Below, piece by piece: positions 32,736 to 42,391 of a stretch of DNA of 64,000 nucleotides. The stretch comes from Picocystis sp. L7. Taxonomy: Eukaryota; Chlorophyta; Picocystophyceae; Picocystales; Picocystaceae. The notes below the pieces were generated by a model. It did no database searches, was not told where the DNA came from, and was given only the letters and a program-made list of their open reading frames with translations. Each line of letters begins with the position of its first letter. The first letter of the stretch is position 1. The DNA lies in the NCBI GenBank assembly GCA_020975725.1, contig QXJR01000020.1:62001-126000 (forward strand), given 5' to 3'. Made by a program: the position numbers and the translations under genes.

Positions 32736-34940
32736 CTAGAACGGCAACATTTGCTGGTTGCTGGTCCACGTTTGTTCTAGAATGCGACGAGTCGCCCTGT
32801 TTGCCCTCTGGTATAGTCCCACCGGAAACGGAAGCGCAAACGTTGCCCTACTCACCTGCCCGATCAACGAGGTGGCAAAGTAGTAAGACAATGCTCGGCT
32901 ACGTCGTTGACCTGACACAACCTCCCCCACCCCCGCGAGTTCTGGCGTCGACGTTGGTTCTGCCGCTGTCAAGTGCCACGATGCCCTCACGCACCTGGTC
33001 GAAGCATCGTGCACAGCAACTTCGAGCCTGATGATCTACCCCCGGACTGTCCAGTCGAAAAACAATTCCACACCGGGAGGAAGAAGCAGCGAGCTTACCC
33101 ATTCAAATGTGCACACCGTCGTCCCAATCAGTGTGTCGGTGCCGTTTTGTGGGGTGGAACTTGAAGCACACAGTACCTTGGGAATGAAACATGGAGAGTG
33201 CTGACCGGGATTGTTTTCAAAACAGGTGTTATTGCAATGCGCCCCAAGGCACTTCATGTCTTGTGAAACAAAAAATGACAGTAGAAATGCACACTTGAAG
33301 ACATAAACAACTAAAGTGAAGATTGTGTACAGCAGGACCTCCATCCTTCTGCCATTGCTACTGATGCAACATTGGCGGAAAACCCGAAGAATCCGGGTCG
33401 AGCCGTTCCCGCAATAGGAGGCACATGCAGGATGAGCCTGCGCGTTGGGTTCATGTGGAGGTTCGTGTCCTCTCGAGTTGCCTGTCGCTTTGGCTTCTGC
33501 CGACGTGCCGCTCGCAAGTGGACACGCAAGCTTGCCCCATCGTGTGTCCGTTCATGGCATCCAGCAGAGCCACTGCGGCATCCTCTTCGTTCATCCCGAT
33601 GCTGTCTCATCCCCCCTCCCATCAAGCCGTGCCCTTCGCGTGTGGTTTCGTGGGCGTCGTCGTGTGTCACGAGTGGTAGGGTTTGTCGGGGACGTTTACG
33701 TCGATGTAAGTGTTTCCTAGTTTCCATGGGAACCGATCCACCAGGGACGTTTGAGGGAGGGGGGTATGGAAACCATGTGGAAACTAGTTTCCACGTCCCC
33801 GGCGTCCCCCAGGAGGGTCCCCGGGAGGCCTCGATTGGCGTCTGAAACCCCTCCGGAAACCGCGCTGGTTGCGTTTTTATTCGGCTGGGGACGAATCGAT
33901 TCAAGATCCACCCCCCCGGGGACGTGGAAAGATCCCTGTGTTCTTACCCACGGAATCCCCCCCACGAAGATCACCGGGGAACAGGGCACCCCACCGCCAC
34001 TTTTTCTTCATAGGGAGAGAGGGGGTGTCGCTGTGGGATCCGTGGAGCCTCCGGAGGACCCCTCCAGACGTTGCTGCCCCAATCGAAGTTGTAGAGCACT
34101 TTGTGTTGAGGGGTTTGGATCGATGGACCCCGGCCTGGTTCGGCCCGTGCAAGAGCAGAGAGGCCCGTGCACGTCCCAGGGTCTTTCGGGGCTGGATCCT
34201 GCCTCGTTTCCCCTGGCGGGTGCTCCTTCCTTTCGACGCGCGTATCTCTTCGAATATCGGTTCAAATGGAGCAAACGATGGCTCGTGGGGTAGGACTTAG
34301 CGTGTTCTTTCAAACGGTGCTCTCAAAACGGCCAAATTCTGCCTGGCGCGAGTTCTAGAGGCGAAAAACCACCGGCAGGTGGTGGGGACCCCAAACGGCA
34401 CCGCTGCTGCGCACCTCCCCGAGGGCAGCCGAGCGCCCACGGGGAACCAGACCGCCAAACCCGGGGAAGGGAAAGACAGAATGATAGGAAACCTTCACGA
34501 GAAAAACGAGATCGAGAGTCGATGCTCCTGGTGCCATGAAGCGCATGTTCAACCGCCTGGCCAAAACGCCCAAAAAAGGGTGAATTTGGAGAACTCCCCG
34601 AGCCAGCCCCGCCGATACCACCGGGAAGACAAACGATCCAGGACGAATCAAGCTCAAATTCGGATTTTGCTCGTCGAATCACCGGGAAACAGCACAAACA
34701 AGAACGGGGAATAAGCAATAGGCGAAGAAAAAGCCCGAGGACTCACGCTCCCCCCAAGTGGCGGTGGGGTGGCCCGAGCGGTCGGTCGGTCTGAGTCCGG
34801 TTCGCCCGGACTATTCCGTCCGACTAACCCGGGGATTAGTCCGGGGCTCGCTCGATTGACCGGCGATTGTCGGGGTCCTGCCCCTCACTGCTCCTGGAAC
34901 TCTAGGGGCATGGCTGCATAGGAGAGCTAGCCCTACCCGG
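32736..34940. other. No gene recognised; GC-rich repeat-like region
   Basis: Short frames on both strands lack domains. A 102-codon minus frame at 33344-33036 starts with a hydrophobic stretch but is not supported otherwise. A perfect 18-bp palindrome gtggaaactagtttccac lies at about 33777-33794 and a related gtttccatggga at 33720. The last part (34.7-34.94 kb) leads into the 5'-truncated gypsy element. Confidence 0.35.
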
Positions 34941-36883
34941 CGTAGCAAGTGGTTAGACTGCGGGTATCCTCCAATCCTCGACCGCGCTATGAATTCCTCA
35001 CAGCATACTGTAACCTGGGATCCAGCAAGGACCCCCAACTGCGAACGCAGGCCTACCTGGACAAGCTTGCGAGTAACTCCTTTATCAACCTTGGGCTATA
35101 CAACAGGCTGCAAAAACATGACCATCATCAACGATATTGGAAGACAACAAACAAGTACTTCAATTTCAACCTAGTTGTAGGTACTACAGAACACCGAGCC
35201 TAGGTCTTATCCGTCCTATTACACATGGACAATTTCCAGGTATGGCATACCTTTGGAGTCGCACCCATCGAATCCTTCGATTGTATTCTTGGGGTCGACT
35301 TCTATCAAGCCTACTTATGCAACATTTGCTCGCAAGACAAATAAAGGAATTACAGCGCTCCTTTGGCATCACCCATGCCATCTAGGGAGATGCAGATTTC
35401 CTGACTTTGCGTAAATTGGACCTTATCGTACCGCCATCAAAGGTAGAAAGAGCCATGCCGTCTCCAGACTGCCTCTTCTTAATGGTACAACCTGTGGACA
35501 CCTCCCTGGAATTATCGGCTGAGGAACAAGACTTCTCTACCTTCCGCAGTAAACTTACCAACGCGCTCACCCTTATAGACGCACAACAACGAAAACTGGA
35601 CTGCTTGCTAGACAAGTATAATGCTTGCTTTGCAAAACGTACGAGCATACCAGAAGAAAGGATTCTTGGAGAGTCCTTCAAAATTGCGCTCAAGGAAGGA
35701 ACGCAGCCGGTTCACCGGAACTATTACATGTTATCACCTCACCAACAAAAGGCGTTGCGCGAACTCCTTGCTCAGTATGTGGATGCAAGAGAAATGGACA
35801 TCTGCGCGGGATCGAGCTGGGGCGCTCCTGTCTTGCTTATACCTAAGAAGGATGGGGGGTGGCGAGTTGTCTTTGATTACCGACTGCTGAACGCAGCCAC
35901 AGTCAAAGATAGGTATCCCCTACCTCGCATCGATGATCATCTACAAAATTTGCAAGGATCTCATCTGTTCTCCTCCGTCGATGCGCTCGATGGGTTCCAC
36001 CAGTTGACTATGGACCCTCATGATATAGACAAGACAGCAGCGGTCACCCCATTTGGTAGTTACATATGGCGTGTGATGCCTATGGGCCTTGCCAACGCTC
36101 CCGCGGTTTTTCAAAGGATGATGAATCGCATTTTTGGAGCCCATCCATTCTTGAAAGTTTATATGGATGACATTCTCATCCATTCCGTGGACCATGAGTC
36201 TCACTTTCAACATCTGGAGCAGTTCTTCCACTTGTGTTTGCAGAATGACATTGAACTGAAGAAATCGAAATGCCACTTCTTTCATCAGACCCTTGAATGG
36301 GTTGGTTTCCAGATCCACAACGGCGAGCTGTCCTGCGCCGACCACCTGGTTCAGCGCATTCAAAGCTTTACAAAGCCAGTCACCCACAAGCAGAACCCTG
36401 CCTTTCGACACTTGTGCCAGTTTTATATGCGATTTGTCCAGAATTATGCCAACATCGCTGCTCCGTTAACAGAACTTACACCAAAGTAGTACAAACATGA
36501 CTTTGTACATTACTGGAAACAACAACACGTCATCGCTTTTGATCAGTTAGTACATATGCTTACATCTAGACCCATCCTGCAACTCTTTGATGAGGACAGG
36601 CTCATCCGCATCGAAAGTGATGCTTCAAACCTGGGTATGGGAGCCGTTCTACTACAACACATCCCATACGGGCAGTGGAAACCAGTGGAATTCTGGTCGA
36701 AGAAATTTAATGCCGCACAACGCAACTATCATCTTGCAGAAAAAGAAACTCGTGCCATTGTATATGCATTACAACATTGGCGACATCTCCTCTTTGGCCA
36801 AGTGTTCACGGTTTTAGGGTTAAGAGTGCAAGTGCCTACCTACAGACCAAATCATCAGAACAACTTAGTCCTAGAGATCAACA

Positions 36884-38017
36884 ATGGGTAGCAAAGCTCG
36901 CATACTTCGCTCCATTCCAGGTCGCATACCACCCAAGTCCAGAGAAAATCAGAGCCGATTACCTTTCCAGCAAGGGACAACCAATGACAGCCCTGTCACT
37001 TGCATCGTGGATCTGTGTGCAGGTACGGGTACAGTTCTACGCGCCCTATGGAATCTACTACCAGCGTCCTGCCCAATACAGGTGGATTATATCGCCGTTG
37101 TAATGGACCCCAATGTGCGCAGCGTAATCCGTCGCGTATTTGCAGATGTTAACCTGGACAGGCCAGGCATGTTCCTTCGAACTGATATATTCCTCTACGA
37201 GAACAATGTGCGTCATGTAGCACATCGACGCAAGCTACCAAAAGCAAGCCTGCTGATCGCAAGCGTTCCGTGCCAACCGTTCTCCAGAGCTAACAACTCA
37301 GACGACTACCCCAGCCAAGGTCTCCGAGACCCACGAGAGTTGTTTACAGTTGTGCATCAGATTTACGAACGAGCCCACCGCCGAGATTACATCATCAAAT
37401 GCACTCCTTTTGCGGCCCACTTGCAGCAGGACTTCAAAGACGTATCCCTGCTGTTTGGAGACCCCACTTTACATAATCTGGCTGAGTATTGCCCACAGGA
37501 ACGCATGCGTCACTGTTGGACATCTCTCCCCACTGGAAAACCAATTCGTAACCGAACAAATTTGCCGCTAACTTGGCAAGAATGTTTGCTGGTAGGATCG
37601 CGGGTTCCTCAGGACGCTTCACGTATGCCAGCGCTCAAATGTCCTACACTGATGGCAGCTAGCCGCTCGCATAGTGACAGGAGCAGAGCCTCCTGGGTCT
37701 ACGATGCATCGGACACGTTGCGACCCCTTCACAAAAACGAAAAGGAACGCCTAGTAGGCATGGAAGTTAATGACACTGTAGCTGAAGGAGTCACCGAGGC
37801 AGCAAGACATAAAATGTGTGGTAATGCCTCTCCAATTTTATGGATAGCTTTTCTGCTAGACACTTACCTAAAACACCACACAGGCACACTTCAACCGCTA
37901 GCTAGTCGCAGTCTTGACAAGGCTGTGTGCATTCTAACCAGTCCCGCAAAAACCGCTATTGAACTTACCGACCCCACATCAAGGTCTATATTGCAACGAT
38001 TGCACGACGTAGCATAG
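36884..38017 (+). CDS. C5-cytosine DNA methyltransferase domain of the gypsy element
   Basis: An uninterrupted 377-codon frame; the domain proper begins at about residue 37 because the first part overlaps the RNase H tail in another frame. Motifs of the C5-MTase family are in order: motif I CIVDLCAGTG (40-49, S-adenosylmethionine binding), motif IV VPCQPFS (128-134, with the catalytic Cys), motif VIII QERMR (205-209, the Q-x-R-x-R form), a motif IX-like RPLHKNEKERLVGM (280-293), and motif X GNASP (313-317). The ENV of motif VI is not clear. The variable region between VIII and IX (210-280) would be the target-recognition part. Host DNMT fusion domains are absent. The role is inferred: methylating element DNA or modulating host silencing. 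Confidence 0.85.
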   Translation: MGSKARILRSIPGRIPPKSRENQSRLPFQQGTTNDSPVTCIVDLCAGTGTVLRALWNLLPASCPIQVDYIAVVMDPNVRSVIRRVFADVNLDRPGMFLRTDIFLYENNVRHVAHRRKLPKASLLIASVPCQPFSRANNSDDYPSQGLRDPRELFTVVHQIYERAHRRDYIIKCTPFAAHLQQDFKDVSLLFGDPTLHNLAEYCPQERMRHCWTSLPTGKPIRNRTNLPLTWQECLLVGSRVPQDASRMPALKCPTLMAASRSHSDRSRASWVYDASDTLRPLHKNEKERLVGMEVNDTVAEGVTEAARHKMCGNASPILWIAFLLDTYLKHHTGTLQPLASRSLDKAVCILTSPAKTAIELTDPTSRSILQRLHDVA

Positions 38018-38678
38018 TAGGATCCCAAATATCAAACTATGTTGCAGGCTCCTCCTGACACGCTACGTGTCTCCGATGGCCTGCTGTTTCCGACATGCCA
38101 ACCAAACAAACTTGCCGACTACCAAGGACCCGCAGTCGTTCATGTACCTGCAGATAACGCCCTTCGACAAGACCTTTTGCACTTGATTCATCATTGTAAT
38201 CATTTCGGAGCTGCCCGTACCTACGCCATTGCTCGCCCGCACTTTCACTTCAGAGGTTTGCGGCAGCACATCAAGCATTTTGCAGCTCAGTGTCCTACTT
38301 GTCAGCTCCAAAAACCTGGGGCCACAACTAACCAACAACCGCTGTTCCCGGAGACAAGATTCTATCCATACCCATTTCACACTGTAGTACTAGACAATGT
38401 CGAAGGCCTGCCCTTAACCCCTAAAGGGCACAATGCAGTGCTGATCATTGTTGATCGCTTTACAAAATTTGCGACTTATATAGCCATGCACTCATCATGG
38501 AGTGCTTTTTGCCAAGCGCGATGCTTGTTGGATAACCTAGTTCACCGCTACCATACTCCTCAGTGCATACACACGGATAAAGGCCTAGCTTACCGCAAAC
38601 TTTTCAGGGCCTTCTGCACTGCCATTGGGACTCGGCACTCCACCGGGACTCCATACCATTCACAGTCTCAAGGGGGGG

Positions 38679-39463
38679 CAGTACTCCGCCACAGCCCCCC
38701 TGGAGGTGTTTCTCCGTGGTCTGCTCGTGGGGCGGAAGATTCTCGCGGACGTGCGGGCATGGGAATGGAAGCTGAAACTCCGGAGAAGGGCCCTGCGTTG
38801 CCCGATTGGAGCTCCGTGCCTCGATACTGCCCGTAGACCCCCTTTGAAAACAGGTCCATTGGAAGGGATGGTCTGAAAACACGATTTTTTTTTACAAGTC
38901 GCTCCCGGTCCCCATAAAGGGTCTCAAGAGGCCAACTTCCGTCGGCGATCCAGGAGACGCAAGACAACCGCTTGCCCTCTCCTTTCACGTCCCTATCCTT
39001 CCCTTTCTCTTCGGCCAGGAGACGGAGCCTTGGATCCCAAGCGGCGAAGATGGCCTGTTTCGAGGGGTCACCAACAGCCGGATGGGAATGGGTGCCACAG
39101 GACACCCACCCAACTTCGACCTACGAAAATCGATGACAGTGTAGAACACATAGCGGTCGATCTGCACCCGGAGTTTCGAATCCATCCCATCCCCCGCTGG
39201 GCAATGGCGAACGAAGGCGTCCGCCCAGCCGTGGCTGTGCAAAAGGGTCCCCATTGGGGCCAACCAATGGTAGGGACCAGTTCCCCCTCGTTGTGTGCCA
39301 CTGAGGCCGATACAACCCCAGTGAATCCCATGAACAGAAAGAGAATCTTACAAGGAATCCGTTGGTGTGCAATGCAAGTCCTGAAACGATCGGAATGAGG
39401 GTCAAACGGGGAGGAGAAGTCAGGGGTTCGGGCAGGAACCCTGAAAGAAGTGGCGGACTACTA
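38679..39463. mobile_element. 785-bp non-autonomous element inserted in the gypsy integrase
   Basis: The left end cagtactccgccac and the right end gtggcggactacta are inverted copies with two mismatches over 14 bp. Each is flanked by a run of seven G (38672-38678 and 39464-39470), consistent with a target duplication of about 7-8 bp, as in hAT-like elements. No transposase is encoded. The integrase homology stops on one side and resumes on the other. Confidence 0.7.
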
Positions 39464-40612
39464 GGGGGGGCGAACGACAACACCGCACCCTGTTGCAAAC
39501 ACTGAGAACTACTTGTGATGATCAACGAAGCTGGGATGATTATTTACGAGCTGCTGCGCACGCTTACAATGACATCGAACATGCAGTCACCCGCTTCTCG
39601 CCTTTCGTTGCGATACACGGGTGTCACTCGCGATTGCCTTGGCATCTGCAACTTCCTCAAGTAACGGATGAGCCACAGGCTTTAACGCCCGATCATCGGC
39701 TGACTCTCTTCCTACAGCAACAGCAGCGCATACACAAGGAAATTCTCAGTCATCTGCAATAGCAGGCAGAAACTTTTGCCCAACTAAGAGATCATCTCCC
39801 AACGAGAACCTTCCACGTGGGGGATCAGGTCAAGGTGCAATATGGACTGAAAAACTCCACCGACAAAACAAAATGGATCCATATTACGTTGGATTCTTCA
39901 CAATTTTCGAATGTCTAGGCCAAGGCGCTAACCGTTTGCAGCTACCCGCTAATTCCGCATATGACGACCGATTTATTGCTGCTCGCCTGGCACATTGGGT
40001 TGATAGTGACTTGACGCTCTTTCCAAAATAGCACCGTCTACTCAACCTGGATCCAGTACCACCACACCCTAACGCACTAAAGATGCCGCTAATCAAACGC
40101 TACCTGCTCCGAGATTACTCATACTTTCCAGCTGCAGCCGTTTGGTACTGGGTCCTCTCAGATTCAGAACAATGTCCCCACTTTTGGGTGGATGAGGCAA
40201 GTGATATATTGGATGAATTCCTACAACTGGAAGAAACCAATGGATGCATCCCGGAACAAGTGATTACCTCATCCAACATCGACGCAGTCAGGCGACAGAA
40301 ACAACAAGTTTACCTACAACACCCAGCACCTATCCTGGTCAACACCTCGCAATTATCCTAATTGCCCTTTCAGGTTCGCAAACGACCGACCTTTCGTCGA
40401 CCAACCAGCCTCATCAATGCAGTAGTACACGATCACTTTCATGTCTCAAACACAAAAACTGCATACTATTGGGGATTGGTACGGCAAAAGCAGAATCCCA
40501 ACTACTTTGTTCAATGGACAGATGGGTACGAACAAACCTACACTCCGGCAGAAATTCAGTCACTACTCTATGACCCTGTCCGCTATGTTTACAACTTTAA
40601 TCAGGCCTAATA

Positions 40613-40813
40613 TGTTAGTGATCTGCCAGAAGCCAGGAGAGTGTAAGGCCCCATTCGAAAACGGCCTCTAGCCAGGTCTCCTTCGAAGACCTAGTCCAGA
40701 GGTGACCTTGGGATCGGGGCCCCTCATTAGGGAGCCCCGACCTTGTTAGACCCGGATCGCCCCTAGACAGGCTCCAGGCTCGGATAGACATGCTTTGTTC
40801 TGCTGCTTCAACA
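40613..40813 (+). repeat. Candidate 3' LTR of the methyltransferase-bearing gypsy element
   Basis: It starts TGTTAGTGATC three bases after the last coding frame ends and finishes CTTCAACA, giving TGTT...AACA ends over 201 bp. No second LTR is present in the window for comparison, so the limits rest on terminal signature and position only. Confidence 0.45.
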
Positions 40814-41245
40814 TAAGGGTTAGTAGGGAGGGGCAGTCCCTCTTTCCCAATCAATCAAAAGGGATCCCCGACTCCTCATAGAGGAACAATTGTTTAATAG
40901 AGGCATTCGGCAAGCCCCCCCAAAAAAACTTCCGGTCGGTTTCGCCCCGGTCGTAGCAGTCGTATTTTTTCGGGTCGAAATCGAGATTTGGCTTTTCTTT
41001 CCCAAAATCGTCCCGAAGGAGGGGGGTCTCGTCCTCCGCGGGGATTGTAAGATAGCGATCTGTCAATACCGAAAATAAGGATCCTGCGACTTGGCGTGAA
41101 AGGGAACCTTGTTGGTTTCTGACCTGGACGATGATCCGATGGAGGGCGACGAGTTCCCACAATTATGCAAAATTCTGTAATTTGCATCTATCGACGAGGA
41201 AGCACGACTTCTTCGTCGAGCTATGACGTTTGAATTGAGTGCGCA

Positions 41246-42115
41246 ATGGGCAGTATCCAGTCGCACCAGCCATTGGTTGTGCGTGACGACAATGTCGAAA
41301 TCACGGAGACGCCAAACGTCGCGCATGAAGCATTGAAGGCGAAGCGAAACAGGTGGAACGAAGCGCAGCAGATTGCGCTTGTGAATCAGATGTATATGGA
41401 CGAATGCTGTCCGATTGGCAAGGGCTCCCATGGAGCGATCAACGCGGCCTGGTCGAACTTGCTGGATGGCTTGCGAAGGCATCCAGACGGCCTGTTCGAC
41501 GACTTCAACCTGTGTCAGAGGACTGTCCAGCGCCAATTGGCTGCTTTGATGGAGAAGCAGGACAAGCGAAATGCAGAGGCCCAGGCTGCGACCGGTCGAG
41601 GGGGGTGTGCAGTGCACACCGACCTCGAACAAGGAGTCCAGCGCCTGTTGGACTTGCCCGACGGTTTGAAGCAGCAACGGGCGATTGCGAAGGAGCAGCG
41701 GAACACGAAGCTGGCGCGACTGGACGAGGATGCGAAGCAAGCCCTGAGGAAGTCCATGGAAACACACGGAAAACGGGCACGGCGCGCCTCGTCTGATCGC
41801 CAGAGCCATGGCAGCGGCGGAGGTCGCTCCAGTATCGCGCAACTGGAAGCGAGTATGCGCGATACCAACAACCTACTCATGCTCGCTATGGAGGAGCACG
41901 TTGAGACGCAAGCGGAGATGGCGTGGATGAAGACGGACAAATTCTACAAATTGCAACCGCACGTGGCGCCCGATCCCGGACCAAAGGAAGCTTGGATTGC
42001 GAAAGCAGTGGCAGCGCATCACGCGAAGCTGCACTGTTCGTCGGTGGAGGACAATCCGACATCAGAGGAGGACGACCTCAACAACGTCGACATAGCAAAC
42101 GTATGTGACGTCTAA
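41246..42115 (+). CDS. Harbinger-B Myb/SANT-like accessory protein
   Basis: 289 aa, uninterrupted. The N-terminal region has a trihelix-like Myb motif (KRNRWNEAQQIALVNQMYMD ... AINAAWSNLLDGL ... CQRTVQRQLAALMEKQ). A conserved linker follows (GGCAVHTDLEQGVQRLLDLP), then a basic stretch (GKRARR), a Gly/Ser run and a C-terminal helical part (MAWMKTDKFYKL). In Harbinger elements this protein recruits the transposase to the TIRs. It is homologous to the frame in copy 2 and differs from the Harbinger-A protein. It converges on the transposase across the minisatellite. Confidence 0.8.
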   Translation: MGSIQSHQPLVVRDDNVEITETPNVAHEALKAKRNRWNEAQQIALVNQMYMDECCPIGKGSHGAINAAWSNLLDGLRRHPDGLFDDFNLCQRTVQRQLAALMEKQDKRNAEAQAATGRGGCAVHTDLEQGVQRLLDLPDGLKQQRAIAKEQRNTKLARLDEDAKQALRKSMETHGKRARRASSDRQSHGSGGGRSSIAQLEASMRDTNNLLMLAMEEHVETQAEMAWMKTDKFYKLQPHVAPDPGPKEAWIAKAVAAHHAKLHCSSVEDNPTSEEDDLNNVDIANVCDV

Positions 42116-42391
42116 CTTGCCTTGTGTAAATTCCTGTTTCCTTTCTTTTCTTTATCATTCTTTGCCAAATTTCCCTATTGTTCGTTCTCTACGCAAGAAT
42201 CTACCTCATTCGCCTCGGAAGTTTTCGTGCAGGTGCTTGAAATCGTTTGTGTTCGTCGTATTTACATTGGGAAGACGCGCGTACATTCTTTTTGGCAGCA
42301 ACAGTACAAAAATATTACAAGGCAGGGTGTTGGTTTACGAGCAGAGTGAGGTGCCATACATGAACATATGGCACCTGCTTCTTCTTCATAT

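Larger units (their letters stand above)
34941..40813 (+). mobile_element. Ty3/gypsy retrotransposon carrying a cytosine-C5 DNA methyltransferase domain; 5' truncated, broken
   Basis: Parts in order: retropepsin-like segment (about 34.95-35.38 kb, with AYLDKLASNSFI and ILGVDFY); reverse transcriptase (35.4-36.49 kb, YMDDILIHS at about 36160); RNase H (36.55-36.97 kb, ESDASNLGMGAVLL); C5 DNA methyltransferase (about 36.99-38.02 kb); integrase (zinc HH-CC region at 38.2-38.3 kb, then DRFTKF and HTDKGLAY), interrupted by a 785-bp insertion at 38679-39463 and resuming to 39.76 kb; a C-terminal tail ending in a chromo/Tudor-like stretch (NYFVQWTDGYEQTYTPAEI) at 40.61 kb; and a candidate 3' LTR. 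Gag is missing, but the sister copy at 1-1622 has it. Around ten breaks; a fossil of moderate age. Confidence 0.9.

Noticed and set aside
33036-33344. 102-codon minus-strand frame with hydrophobic N-terminus
   Set aside because: No domain and atypical composition, in an otherwise non-coding repeat region. Not enough to call a gene.
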